NCBI RefSeq assembly: GCF_040655735.1
Contig: NZ_JBFAKK010000002.1
Coordinates: 248,001-312,000 of the forward strand
Reading direction: 5' to 3'
Source: Phytomonospora sp040655735
Lineage (GTDB): Bacteria > Actinomycetota > Actinomycetes > Mycobacteriales > Micromonosporaceae
DNA: 64,000 nucleotides
Shown here: positions 50,286-58,523 of the stretch, in pieces
Layout: each line of letters opens with the position of its first letter
Position numbering within the stretch: position 1 is the stretch's first letter
Notes under the pieces: generated by a model
What the model saw: only the letters and a program-made list of their open reading frames with translations
Told to the model about the DNA's origin: nothing
The model's database searches: none
Translations under genes and position numbers: made by a program

Positions 50286-50460
50286 CGGATTTAACACGGC
50301 ACAGCCAGTATCCACTGCCCGCGCCACTCGGTCGCCTTGCGCTGATCGCACCTGGCCCGGACAAGTATCCACTGCCCGCGCCATCGTCTTCTTCGGCCCA
50401 GTGTCCCGGGATCCGGGCCGATTCGGCGACCTCCGGCGCAGTACTTATGCCGGATTTAAT
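50286..50460. repeat. intergenic element with two 20-bp direct repeats, flanked by CCGGATTTAA copies
   Basis: AGTATCCACTGCCCGCGCCA occurs at 50307 and 50364 (57 bp apart). The same 10-mer CCGGATTTAA occurs near both ends of the interval (around 50286 and 50451). No gene is seen between the membrane-protein and DedA genes. Confidence 0.55.
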
Positions 50461-50525
50461 CCCCCGTGCGCCACTCGGGCGGCGTGACGGCCTCAGCCGC
50501 CGACGCCGCCCGTCGGTGTCGGTCG

Positions 50526-51290
50526 CTAGCGGGGCTGGCTCCAGTGGTCGTGCACCGGGGGGCGCGCGGCCGCGGCGAGGGCGGCGTCACGTGCGGCCGC
50601 CTCCTCCGCCTTGAGGAGCTTGCGCGCCTTGAGGCCGCGGAAGACCTCGATGAAGATCGGCGTCATCGAGATCAGCACGATGAGCGCCACGACCGGCAGC
50701 AGGTACTTGTCGATCGCCGCGGCCGGGATCGAGTCGGCGAGGAAGTGACCGGCGAGGATGATCCCGTCGGTCCACAGGATCCCGCCGATGACGTTCCACA
50801 GGAAGAAGGTCCGGGCCGGCATCTCCAGCATCCCGGCGACCGGGTTGAGGAAGGTGCGCACGATCGGGATGAAGCGCGCCAGCACGACGGCCTTGGCGGG
50901 CCCGAACTTCTGGAAGTAGTACTCGGCCTTCTCGACGTACTCGCGTTTGAAGATCTTCGAGTCCGGCCGGTCGAACATCTTGGACCCGTAGCGGGCACCG
51001 AGGAAGTGTCCGAGCTGGGCACCGGCGATGGCGCAGATCGGCGCGCCGATCAGCAGGGTCCACAGGCTCAGGCGAGCGCCGATGGCGGCTTCGAGAACGT
51101 CGGTGGTGGCCACGCCCGCCATGAACAGCAGCGAGTCACCGGGCAGGAAGAACCCGATGAGCAGGCCGGTCTCGGCGAACATGATCGCGAGAACACCGAT
51201 CGCCCCGAAGGTTTCGAGCCAGAACGTGGGATCGAGAGGATTGAATGAGGCGGTCTGGGACAGCGACTGCAGCTGGGTGACGGTATCCAT
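50526..51290 (-). CDS. DedA family membrane protein
   Basis: A 254-aa protein with several membrane helices and DedA/VTT motifs: ETGLLIGFFLPGDSLLFMAG, QLGHFLGARYG and RFIPIVRTFLNPVAGM. The C-terminus is charged and cytosolic. DedA proteins are thought to flip or remodel phospholipids and support the proton-motive force. TAACCT lies 9 nt before ATG, suggesting an almost leaderless transcript. Confidence 0.93.
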   Translation of the reverse strand: MDTVTQLQSLSQTASFNPLDPTFWLETFGAIGVLAIMFAETGLLIGFFLPGDSLLFMAGVATTDVLEAAIGARLSLWTLLIGAPICAIAGAQLGHFLGARYGSKMFDRPDSKIFKREYVEKAEYYFQKFGPAKAVVLARFIPIVRTFLNPVAGMLEMPARTFFLWNVIGGILWTDGIILAGHFLADSIPAAAIDKYLLPVVALIVLISMTPIFIEVFRGLKARKLLKAEEAAARDAALAAAARPPVHDHWSQPR

Positions 51291-51393
51291 GGCAGGGCAA
51301 GGTTACCGAACCGAGATTGGGACGCCGATCACACACCGGCGACGTCGGCGGTGCGCCGCGCGCCGGACGGGCCCGTCGCGGTCTGCCACCCGC

Positions 51394-51399
51394 TACCCT
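51394..51399 (+). promoter_or_regulatory. -10 hexamer TACCCT of a leaderless start (hydroxyacyl-CoA dehydrogenase)
   Basis: TACCCT is followed by 6 nt and GTG 51406, with no ribosome site. Confidence 0.5.
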
Positions 51400-51405
51400 C
51401 ACCCC

Positions 51406-52284
51406 GTGACTTCCGCGTCCCCTTCCTCCCGCCTGGCCGTGATCGGCGCGGGCACCATGGGTTCCGGCATCGCCTACGTCGCGGCGACCGCCGGCCACAC
51501 CGTCGCCGTCGTCGAGCCCGACGAGACCCGTCGCACCGACGCCGCCGCCGACCTGCGCGCCACCTTCGACAAGGCCGTCGCGAGGGGCCGTGTCAGCGTC
51601 ACCGAGGCCGACGCCGCCTACGCGCGGCTGACCTTCCTCGCCGCGATCGCCGAGGTCGCCGACGGGCTCGACCTCATCGTCGAGGCCGTTCCCGAGCGCC
51701 TCGACCTCAAGCGCGCGGTCCTCGCCGGCGCGGCGGCGAAGAACCCGCGGCTGCTGGCCAGCAACACCTCGTCGATCCCGATCGGCTCGCTCGCCGAGGG
51801 ACTGCCGCGCCCGGAGGACTTCCTGGGCCTGCACTTCTTCAACCCCGTGTACGCGATGCCGCTGCTGGAGATCGTGACCGGCGCGCGCACGTCCAGCGAG
51901 TCGCACGAACTGGCGCTGGCCTTCGCGCACTCGCTCGGCAAGGACCCGATCTCGGTCGCCGACTTCCCCGGCTTCGCGACCTCCCGCCTCGGCGTCGCCC
52001 TCGGTCTTGAGGCGATCCGCATGCTGGAGGACGGCGTCGCCGACGCCGAGGACATCGACAAGGCCATGGTCCTGGGCTACCGGCACCCCATGGGGCCGCT
52101 GGAGCTGACCGACGTCGTCGGCCTCGACGTGCGTCTCGACATCGCGCGCACCCTCCAGGCCGCCTACGGTGACCGCTTCGCGCCGCCGAAGCTGCTGGAG
52201 GACCTCGTCGCGGCCGGGAAGCTCGGGAAGAAGACGCGCGAGGGCTTCCACCACTGGACCGCCGACGGGAAGAGGGTCCGCTGA
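51406..52284 (+). CDS. 3-hydroxyacyl-CoA dehydrogenase (3-hydroxybutyryl-CoA type)
   Basis: A 292-aa GTG-start protein. The Rossmann motif GAGTMGSGIAY is at the N-terminus. The catalytic His lies in GLHFFNPVYAMPLLEIV. SNTSSIPIGSLA and the C-terminal helical domain (GYRHPMGPLELTDVVGLDV) complete the family pattern. It oxidises 3-hydroxyacyl-CoA with NAD(P)+. Its TGA overlaps the start of an enoyl-CoA hydratase gene, so together they form a two-step beta-oxidation or aromatic-degradation module. Confidence 0.93.
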   Translation: MTSASPSSRLAVIGAGTMGSGIAYVAATAGHTVAVVEPDETRRTDAAADLRATFDKAVARGRVSVTEADAAYARLTFLAAIAEVADGLDLIVEAVPERLDLKRAVLAGAAAKNPRLLASNTSSIPIGSLAEGLPRPEDFLGLHFFNPVYAMPLLEIVTGARTSSESHELALAFAHSLGKDPISVADFPGFATSRLGVALGLEAIRMLEDGVADAEDIDKAMVLGYRHPMGPLELTDVVGLDVRLDIARTLQAAYGDRFAPPKLLEDLVAAGKLGKKTREGFHHWTADGKRVR

Positions 52285-53018
52285 TGGCCGTGCGCATCGA
52301 GGAGCTCGGCGACCGGGTCGTGGCGACCCTCGACCGGCCGGAGCGGCGCAACGCGATCGACGCCGAGACCGTCGCCGAACTGCACGACCTGTGCGCCCGA
52401 CTCGAACGCGATCCCCGGCTGCTGCTGCTCACCGGCGGCGCCGACGGGATCTTCGCGGCCGGCGCCGACATCGCCCAGCTGCGCGACCGCGACGCCGGCG
52501 ACGCCCTGCGCGGCATCAACCAGTCGCTGTTCACGCGGATCCTCAAGCTCCCGCTGCCGACCGTCGCCGCCGTCGACGGCCCCGCCCTCGGTGGCGGCGC
52601 CGAACTCGCCTATGCCTGCGACGTGCGGATCTGCACCGACCGTGCCTTCTTCGGGCAGCCCGAGGTCCGGCTGGGCATCATCGCCGGCGCCGGCGCGACC
52701 TGGCGACTCCCGCGGCTCGTGGGGGAGTCGCTGGCCAAGGAGCTGCTGTTCACCGGCCGCCGCATGCCCGCCGAGGAGGCCCTCGCCACCCGGCTCGTCT
52801 CGCGCGTCGTGGAGCCCGCGGCGCTGCTCGACACCGCCCACGGGATCCTCGACGACATGGCGAAGGCCTCGCCGATGGCGCTGCGGCTGACGAAGCTCGC
52901 CGTCGACGCGCCGGAGGGCGCCCACCCGGGCGTCGAGCTGGCGGCGCAGGCGGTGCTGTTCGACAGCGAGGACAAGCGGGAGCGGATGACGGCGTTCCTG
53001 GAGAAGCGCGGGGGGTAG
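52284..53018 (+). CDS. enoyl-CoA hydratase/isomerase family protein
   Basis: A 244-aa crotonase-fold protein whose ATG overlaps the upstream TGA. Oxyanion-hole strands: FAAGADIAQL and GPALGGGAELAYACD. One catalytic Glu is in GQPEVRLGI; the second acid position reads AGAGATWRLPRLVG with no Glu, as in many paralogues, so the exact reaction is uncertain. It is coupled to the hydroxyacyl-CoA dehydrogenase. Confidence 0.92.
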   Translation: MAVRIEELGDRVVATLDRPERRNAIDAETVAELHDLCARLERDPRLLLLTGGADGIFAAGADIAQLRDRDAGDALRGINQSLFTRILKLPLPTVAAVDGPALGGGAELAYACDVRICTDRAFFGQPEVRLGIIAGAGATWRLPRLVGESLAKELLFTGRRMPAEEALATRLVSRVVEPAALLDTAHGILDDMAKASPMALRLTKLAVDAPEGAHPGVELAAQAVLFDSEDKRERMTAFLEKRGG

Positions 53019-53043
53019 GGGAGGGTTCGCAGCCGGCGGGCCG

Positions 53044-53070
53044 TTGTCCACAACCGGGCGGTTGTCCACA
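53044..53070. other. pair of DnaA boxes (TTGTCCACA x2)
   Basis: Two TTGTCCACA 9-mers in direct orientation, 18 bp apart, with ACCGGGCGG between them, in a convergent intergenic region. It has the same layout and inter-box sequence type as the pair at 10542-10568. TTGTCCACA is the usual actinomycete DnaA box. Confidence 0.7.
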
Positions 53071-53242
53071 GCGAGCGCCGCTCGCGTTCGCCGGCCACGC
53101 CTGGCGCCCCTCTACTGTCAGAAGTGGGAGGCGGCATGGGCGGCCCCGCGGTTGCGGGCCGGGCGGCGGTGTCGATCAGCTGCCCGTCGCTCCCTGGGCG
53201 CGTCTGGCCGTGACGGCGGGGCGCGGCCGACACCCACCCCGC

Positions 53243-53584
53243 CTACACCGGCGCTCCCCCCAGCCCGAACTCGTTCCCGTCGGGGTCGCGGTAGGTCGCC
53301 TTGCGCATTCCGTTCCCGTAGGTCTCGTTCGTCGCCGGCTCGATGCCGCGCTCGGCGATGGCCGCGACGCGCTCGTCGAAGTCGCCGACGATGATGGTGA
53401 TCATCGCGTGGCCGGCGTGTTCTGGGGACAGCAGGACGTACACCGAGCGGCCGTCGGCCAGCTCCCACACGACCTCGGTCTCGTGCGCCTCGAAGCTCGG
53501 CGGCGCGCCGAAGAACCGCTCGTACCAGACCAGCGCCGCCGGATAGTCGCGCACGGGGATTCCCGCGAAAAGGTTCAATGCCAT
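53243..53584 (-). CDS. VOC (glyoxalase/bleomycin resistance) family protein
   Basis: A 113-aa protein with the beta-alpha-beta-beta-beta repeats of the VOC fold: NLFAGIPVRDYPAALVWYER, VVWELADGRSVYVLL and ATYRDPDGNEFGL. It may bind a metal or a small ligand; the substrate is unknown. TAGGGT lies exactly 6 nt before ATG, indicating leaderless transcription, divergent from an equally leaderless SDR gene 70 bp away. Confidence 0.9.
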   Translation of the reverse strand: MALNLFAGIPVRDYPAALVWYERFFGAPPSFEAHETEVVWELADGRSVYVLLSPEHAGHAMITIIVGDFDERVAAIAERGIEPATNETYGNGMRKATYRDPDGNEFGLGGAPV

Positions 53585-53590
53585 GGCTCG

Positions 53591-53596
53591 ACCCTA
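53591..53596 (-). promoter_or_regulatory. -10 hexamer TAGGGT of a leaderless start (VOC gene)
   Basis: On the minus strand TAGGGT, 6 nt, then ATG 53584. No ribosome site is present. Confidence 0.5.
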
Positions 53597-53642
53597 GGCT
53601 CGGAAACCGACAAAACCGCGTGCCACACACCGCCGGATCGGC

Positions 53643-53648
53643 CAGACT
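53643..53648 (+). promoter_or_regulatory. -10 hexamer CAGACT of a leaderless start (SDR gene)
   Basis: CAGACT, 6 nt, then ATG 53655. No ribosome site is present. Confidence 0.4.
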
Positions 53649-53654
53649 CCACCG

Positions 53655-54437
53655 ATGCGGACCAATCAGCCACGACCCCTCGCCCTTGTCACCGGTGTCG
53701 GCCGGCGCGCCGGGATCGGCGCCGCCGTCGCCGACAAGCTCGCCGCGACCGGCTACGACGTCGCCTTCACCTACTGGTCTCCCTACGACGACCGGATGGA
53801 CTGGACCAGCGTCGACGCCGAGGCCCGCGACGCCATCGGCGAGCGCCTGACCTCGCACGGTGCCCGCTGGCACGCCGTCGAGGCGGACCTGTCGCGGCCG
53901 GAGGCGCCGGGGGAGGTCTTCGCCGACGTGGTCGCGGCGATGGACCGTCCGGTGACGGCGCTGGTGATGGTGCATTGCGAAGGAGTCGACTCCGGTATCC
54001 GCGACACCACCGTCGAGGCCTTCGACCGGCACTTCGCCGTCAACAGCCGCGCGATCTGGCTGCTGATCAAGGAGTACGCGCAGCGCCACGACGTCCCGCA
54101 CGGCACCGGCCGGATCATCTCCTTCACCAGCGACCACGTCGCCCACAACCTCCCCTACGGCGCCAGCAAGGGCTCCCTCGACCGCATCACGCTCGCCGCC
54201 GCCGAGGAGCTCGCCGAGCTCGGCGTGACCGCCAACGTCATCAACCCCGGCCCGGTCGACACCGGGTGGATGACGCCCGAGCTGGCCGAGCGGGTCCTCG
54301 CCGCGACGCCGCTGGGCCGCGCGGGGCGGCCCGAGGACGCGGCGAACCTGGTCGGGTTCCTCTGTTCGGCCGAGGGCGGCTGGATCAACTCCCAGCTGAT
54401 CACCAGCAACGGTGGATTCACCTGGAATAGGCCGTAG
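53655..54437 (+). CDS. SDR family oxidoreductase
   Basis: A 260-aa short-chain dehydrogenase. Cofactor motif TGVGRRAGIGAAVADKLA; the catalytic YxxxK lies in PYGASKG after SFTSDHV; NVINPGPVDTGWM and the late GFLCSAEGGWINSQLITSNG are typical of 3-oxoacyl-ACP-reductase-like members. It uses NAD(P)H; the substrate is unknown. It is divergent from the VOC gene. Confidence 0.92.
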   Translation: MRTNQPRPLALVTGVGRRAGIGAAVADKLAATGYDVAFTYWSPYDDRMDWTSVDAEARDAIGERLTSHGARWHAVEADLSRPEAPGEVFADVVAAMDRPVTALVMVHCEGVDSGIRDTTVEAFDRHFAVNSRAIWLLIKEYAQRHDVPHGTGRIISFTSDHVAHNLPYGASKGSLDRITLAAAEELAELGVTANVINPGPVDTGWMTPELAERVLAATPLGRAGRPEDAANLVGFLCSAEGGWINSQLITSNGGFTWNRP

Positions 54438-54521
54438 GGGCTGTCGAAAACGGGGGTCCCCGTTTGTCGTGTGGGTGAGAGGCCGGTCCACCCGGCCGCC
54501 GACGACATGGGAGACCCTTCG

Positions 54522-55892
54522 ATGAATCGACGCCGAAGCTCCTTGGCGCTGCTGTGCGTGGCGAACTTCATGGTCATCCTCGACGCCCAGATCGTGCTGC
54601 TGGCCGTCCCCTCCATCACCGCCGGGCTGGGGTCGGGCCCGGCCGGCGCGCAGTGGGTGCTCAGCGGTTACATGCTCGCCTTCGGCGGGCTGCTCCTGCT
54701 GGGCGGCCGGACCGCCGACACCTTCGGCCGCCGGCGGGTGTTCATGGCCGGGACGGCGGTGTTCCTGCTGTCGTCGCTGCTGTGCGGGCTGGCGTGGAGC
54801 CTGCCGGTGCTCGTCGCCGCCCGCGTCGGGCAGGGCGTGAGCGCGGCGATGATGACGCCGAGCGCGTTGGCGCTGCTCATGGCGGCCTTCCCGGAGGGCC
54901 GCGACCGCAACCGCGCGCTGGCGGTGTGGGGGAGCACGGGCGCGTTCGGCGCGACGGCCGCGCTGCTCATCGGCGGTGGGCTGACGGGCCTGTTCGGCTG
55001 GGAGGCGATCTTCCTGCTCAACGTTCCGGTGGCGCTGCTGATGATCGTGGGCGCGGCGCGGCTGCTGCCCGCCGACGGCCCCTCGGGCGTCCGGCGCTCC
55101 TTCGACGTGGCCGGCGCCCTCACCTCCACGGGTGCCCTCACCGCGCTGATCTGGGCGGTGACCGGCGCGCCGGCGGCGGGCTGGGCGTCGCCGGCGACGC
55201 TCGTGCCGCTCACGGCGGGCGTCGTCCTCGCGGCGGCCTTCCTGGTCGTGGAGTCGCGGGCGGCCGACCCGCTCGTCCCACTGCGGCTGTTCGCCGGCCG
55301 CGCGTTCAGCGGCGGGAACCTGCTCACCCTCGCCGTGGGGCTGACGGCCTTCGGCACGTCCTTCGCCGTGAGCGAGTACGCGCAGCGGACCCTCGGCTAT
55401 ACGCCGCTGATCTTCGGGCTGGCCACGGCCGTGCTGCCGCTGGCGGCCGTCGGCGGCTCCTCGATCGGCCAGGCCGCGGTCACCAGGGCGGGTTCGCGGC
55501 CGGTCGGGTCGGCGGGCATGGCGCTGATGGCCGCGGGTGCGGTGTGGTTGTGGGTGGCCCCGACCGCCGGCGACTTCGTCACCGGCCTGCTGCCCGCCTT
55601 GGCGCTGTTCGGGACCGGTCTTGGCGCCACGAGCGTCGCGTCGGCCTCGGCGGCGCTGTCCGGGGTCGCCCCGGCCGACGCGGGCGTCGCCTCCGGCCTC
55701 AACACCGCCGCCTTCCAGATCGGCGGGGCGCTCGGCGTCGCCGCCGCGGCGAGCGTCATGGCCTCGGATGTGGACGCGCCGGTCACCGGCTTCGCCGCCG
55801 CGACCGCCTGCGCGCTGTTCGGTCTGGCCGTCGCCGCGTTCGCGCTCCCCGGTACGAAGCGCTCCCTCGCGCGCAGCGGTGCGCGAGGATGA
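54522..55892 (+). CDS. MFS transporter, DHA2-like drug exporter
   Basis: A 456-aa protein with about 14 hydrophobic helices; GGAG precedes ATG. Motifs FMVILDAQIVLLAVPSI (motif D1 type), GGRTADTFGRRRVF (motif A) and WGSTGAFGATAALLIGG fit the 14-TM DHA2 (EmrB/QacA) branch. It probably exports a toxic compound by proton antiport. It is 14 bp upstream of the DGPF gene and likely co-transcribed with the ECF42 sigma factor. Confidence 0.92.
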   Translation: MNRRRSSLALLCVANFMVILDAQIVLLAVPSITAGLGSGPAGAQWVLSGYMLAFGGLLLLGGRTADTFGRRRVFMAGTAVFLLSSLLCGLAWSLPVLVAARVGQGVSAAMMTPSALALLMAAFPEGRDRNRALAVWGSTGAFGATAALLIGGGLTGLFGWEAIFLLNVPVALLMIVGAARLLPADGPSGVRRSFDVAGALTSTGALTALIWAVTGAPAAGWASPATLVPLTAGVVLAAAFLVVESRAADPLVPLRLFAGRAFSGGNLLTLAVGLTAFGTSFAVSEYAQRTLGYTPLIFGLATAVLPLAAVGGSSIGQAAVTRAGSRPVGSAGMALMAAGAVWLWVAPTAGDFVTGLLPALALFGTGLGATSVASASAALSGVAPADAGVASGLNTAAFQIGGALGVAAAASVMASDVDAPVTGFAAATACALFGLAVAAFALPGTKRSLARSGARG

Positions 55893-55906
55893 CCCCGGGA
55901 GGATCC

Positions 55907-56248
55907 ATGCGCTACATGCTGCTCATCTGCGGAACCGAACCCGAGGGCCCGCCGCCCGACCGCCCCCTCGACGAGGAGACCCTCGCCTGGGCGCAAGACC
56001 TCAAGACCGAGGGCGTGCGCGTCTTCGGCTCCCGCCTGCGCCACACGTCGACCGCCTCGACCGTCCGCGTGCGCGGTGACGACGCGCTGGTCTCCGACGG
56101 ACCCTTCGCCGAGACGAAGGAGCAGATCCTGGGCTTCGACATCATCGAGTGCGCCGACCTCGACGAGGCCCTCGCCGTGGCCGCGAGCCATCCGGCGGCC
56201 CGGACCGGGACGATCGAGGTGAGGCCGGTGTGGCCGACCCCGATCTGA
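55907..56248 (+). CDS. YCII-related DGPF domain protein (ECF42 partner)
   Basis: A 113-aa protein; GGGAGG precedes ATG. It begins MRYMLLICGTEP and carries the eponymous VSDGPFAETKEQILGF motif followed by a ferredoxin-like C-terminus. DGPF proteins are the recognised partners and targets of ECF42 sigma factors. It overlaps the sigma gene by 19 bp. A stress or drug-response role is likely; the biochemical activity is unknown. Confidence 0.93.
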   Translation: MRYMLLICGTEPEGPPPDRPLDEETLAWAQDLKTEGVRVFGSRLRHTSTASTVRVRGDDALVSDGPFAETKEQILGFDIIECADLDEALAVAASHPAARTGTIEVRPVWPTPI

Positions 56249-57441
56249 GTGCCGTGTTCGCCGAGGAATGGGGCCGTGTCGTGGCCACCCTCATCGGTGT
56301 CACCGGCGACTGGGACCTCGCCGAGGAGGCCGCCGCCGAGGCCGTCGCGCGGGCACTGGCCGCCTGGCCGCGCGACGGCGCTCCCCGCAGTCCCGGGGCG
56401 TGGCTGACCACCGCCGCCCGCAATCATGCGTTCAACGTGCTGCGCCGCCGGCGGGCAGAGGCGGGCAAACTGCGGGAACTCGCCGCGACCCCGGTCCGCA
56501 CGGACAATCCCGACGAGCGCCTGGCGCTCATGTTCACCTGCTGCCACCCGGCCCTGCCCATGGAGGGCCGGGTGGCGCTGACCCTGCGGACCCTGACCGG
56601 GATGAGCACCGCCGACATCGCCGCGGCCTTCCTGGTCGGGGAGCCGGCGCTGGCGCAGCGGATCGTGCGCGCCAAGCGCAAGATCACCGAGGCGGGCATC
56701 CCCTACCGCGTCCCGCCCGAGCACCTGATGCCCGAGCGGCTCCCGGCGGTCCTGGCCGTGCTGTACCTGCTGTTCAACGAGGGCTACTCCGCCTCCTGCG
56801 GGCCGGGTCCGCTGCGGCCCGACCTCACCGGCGAGGCCGTCCACCTCGCGCGGATGCTCGCCCGCCTGATGCCCGACGAGCCCGAGGTCCTCGGCCTGCT
56901 CGCGCTTATGCTCCTGCACGACTCCCGCCGCGACGCGCGCGTGGATGCGCGAGGCCGTCTCGTATCGCTCGAAGACCAGGACCGGTCGCGCTGGCGGGCC
57001 GGCGACATCGCCGAAGGGCTCGCGCTGGTCGAGACCGCCCTGCGCCGCCGATCGCCCGGGCCGTACCAGATCCAGGCCGCCATCGCCGCCTGTCACGCCG
57101 GGCCCGCTACGGCCGCCGGCACCGACTGGGCGCAGATCGCCGCCCTCTACGGGGTTCTGGAGGGCATGGCGCCCTCACCGGTGGTGGCGCTGAACCGGGC
57201 CGTCGCGGTGGCCATGGCCGAAGGGCCGGAGGCGGGGCTGGCGCTGCTCGGCGAGCTCGACGGCGACGAGCGGCTCGGCGGCTACCATCTGCTGCCCGCA
57301 ACGCGGGCGGATCTGCTGCGCAGGCTGGGCCGTGACCGCGAGGCCGCCGACGCCTACCGTCGCGCGCTCGGCCTGGCCGCCACCCGGGCCGACCGGGAGT
57401 TCCTGCGCGCGCGTCTGTCCGAAGTGGACCCGCCTCAGTAG
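56230..57441 (+). CDS. ECF42-type RNA polymerase sigma factor
   Basis: A 403-aa GTG-start protein. Region 2 at the N-terminus (LAEEAAAEAVARALAAWP) is followed by region 4 (LRTLTGMSTADIAAAFL, AQRIVRAKRKI). A long C-terminal extension (~180-403) with LYLLFNEGYSASCG and TPR-like helices (ALNRAVAVAMAEGPEAGLAL) is typical of ECF42 and replaces an anti-sigma factor. It is co-transcribed with the DGPF gene and MFS exporter. Its last 7 bp overlap the convergent DUF1707 gene. Confidence 0.95.
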   Translation: MADPDLSAVFAEEWGRVVATLIGVTGDWDLAEEAAAEAVARALAAWPRDGAPRSPGAWLTTAARNHAFNVLRRRRAEAGKLRELAATPVRTDNPDERLALMFTCCHPALPMEGRVALTLRTLTGMSTADIAAAFLVGEPALAQRIVRAKRKITEAGIPYRVPPEHLMPERLPAVLAVLYLLFNEGYSASCGPGPLRPDLTGEAVHLARMLARLMPDEPEVLGLLALMLLHDSRRDARVDARGRLVSLEDQDRSRWRAGDIAEGLALVETALRRRSPGPYQIQAAIAACHAGPATAAGTDWAQIAALYGVLEGMAPSPVVALNRAVAVAMAEGPEAGLALLGELDGDERLGGYHLLPATRADLLRRLGRDREAADAYRRALGLAATRADREFLRARLSEVDPPQ

Positions 57442-58025
57442 GTCCACCACAGGAAGCGACGCTTGTGGCGGACCGTGAGGGAGCTGCCCTTGAGTTTGCC
57501 GTGGAAGACGAAGTGCAGGGGTGTCCCGGTGCCCTCGAAGCCGTCCGCGCGGGCGTGGTTCTTGGCCGAGGAGCCGATCATGCTGATGTCGGCGTCGTCG
57601 GCGGTGGCGTGCTTGGGCAGCACCACCGAGACCGAACTGCCCCAGGTGTCGATGCCGACGTCGACGACGGTGTGCGGGATGACCGCCTCGGTCAGGTCGA
57701 GTTTGATGGAGGCGCCTTTCCCGCTGATGTTCAGCCGGCGCGGCACCAGCCAGCGTCCGCCGCGTTTGAGCGCGGAGCCGGTGGTCTTGATGTCGAGCGT
57801 TCCGGTGCTCACCGGAGTGGTGTCGGGGGTGTCGAGCCGGGGCAGGTCGGCGGTCACCGGTTCGAGGTCGCCGAAGGTGCGGGCGGCGTAGACGGCGTCG
57901 ACGCGCTGGGCGAACTCGTCGAGGTCGAGGCGGCCGTCGCCGGTGCACGCCTGGAGGTGCTCGATGACGCGCTCGCGGTCGGCGTTGGAGATCCGCAGAT
58001 CGCGCCGGGCCAGTTCACCGTTCAC
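57435..58025 (-). CDS. DUF1707 domain-containing protein
   Basis: A 196-aa protein from GTG with AGGAG 6 nt upstream. The N-terminal DUF1707 (SHOCT-like) domain reads RISNADRERVIEHLQACTGD, then GRLDLDEFAQRVDAVYAART. The C-terminal ~110 residues form a LiaF/DUF2154-like beta domain (LNISGKGASIKLDLTEAV). Members are proposed to be membrane-associated or stress proteins, but this one has no obvious helix. The function is unknown. Confidence 0.9.
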   Translation of the reverse strand: MNGELARRDLRISNADRERVIEHLQACTGDGRLDLDEFAQRVDAVYAARTFGDLEPVTADLPRLDTPDTTPVSTGTLDIKTTGSALKRGGRWLVPRRLNISGKGASIKLDLTEAVIPHTVVDVGIDTWGSSVSVVLPKHATADDADISMIGSSAKNHARADGFEGTGTPLHFVFHGKLKGSSLTVRHKRRFLWWTY

Positions 58026-58100
58026 AGGGGGCTCCTCCACTCGCGCCGGGCTACTGACATCTTAGTGACGTCGCAGTGCTGGCGCCAGTGGAGGGCGGGG

Positions 58101-58460
58101 TCAGGAAGCGGTGAACACGGCCCGCGCGGCCTCAAGGACGGCGTCCTCGGACACCGAGGGCTCGAAGTCGCCCCCGCTCCAGGCCCAGGTGACGTGGACG
58201 TAGAGGTTGGCGTCGCGGGCGATAACACCGGTCCTGACGTCAGACTCGCCTTCGGCGCCTGCGCCCACGAGGAGGACGAACACGGCCGTCGAGGCCAGCG
58301 CGATCCACAGCCCGGTGCGGCTCTTCTTCGGCGGTAAACCCCGCGGCGGCCCGAAGGCGCCCTGCGGGTGAGGCGGAAATCCTTGCGGGGGCACGGGTCC
58401 GTACGGCTGTGGGCCGGGGTTCGCGCCGTAGGGTCCTGGGGGAGATCCTGGCTGGCTCAT
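58101..58460 (-). CDS. small membrane protein with Pro/Gly-rich N-tail
   Basis: A 119-aa protein. The first ~45 residues are Pro/Gly/Gln-rich (cytosolic), then KKSRTGLWIALASTAVFVLL gives one membrane helix. A short extracellular part (VRTGVIARDANLYVHVTWAW; EAARAVFTAS) follows. GAGGTG precedes ATG. No family is recognised. Pro-rich tail plus helix plus small ectodomain is the same plan as the LppU-like protein. Confidence 0.65.
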   Translation of the reverse strand: MSQPGSPPGPYGANPGPQPYGPVPPQGFPPHPQGAFGPPRGLPPKKSRTGLWIALASTAVFVLLVGAGAEGESDVRTGVIARDANLYVHVTWAWSGGDFEPSVSEDAVLEAARAVFTAS

Positions 58461-58523
58461 CCGGGCACCTCACGACTCGACGGCGATCCCGACACGTTAT
58501 CCCATAAGGGATACAGCCCCGGG

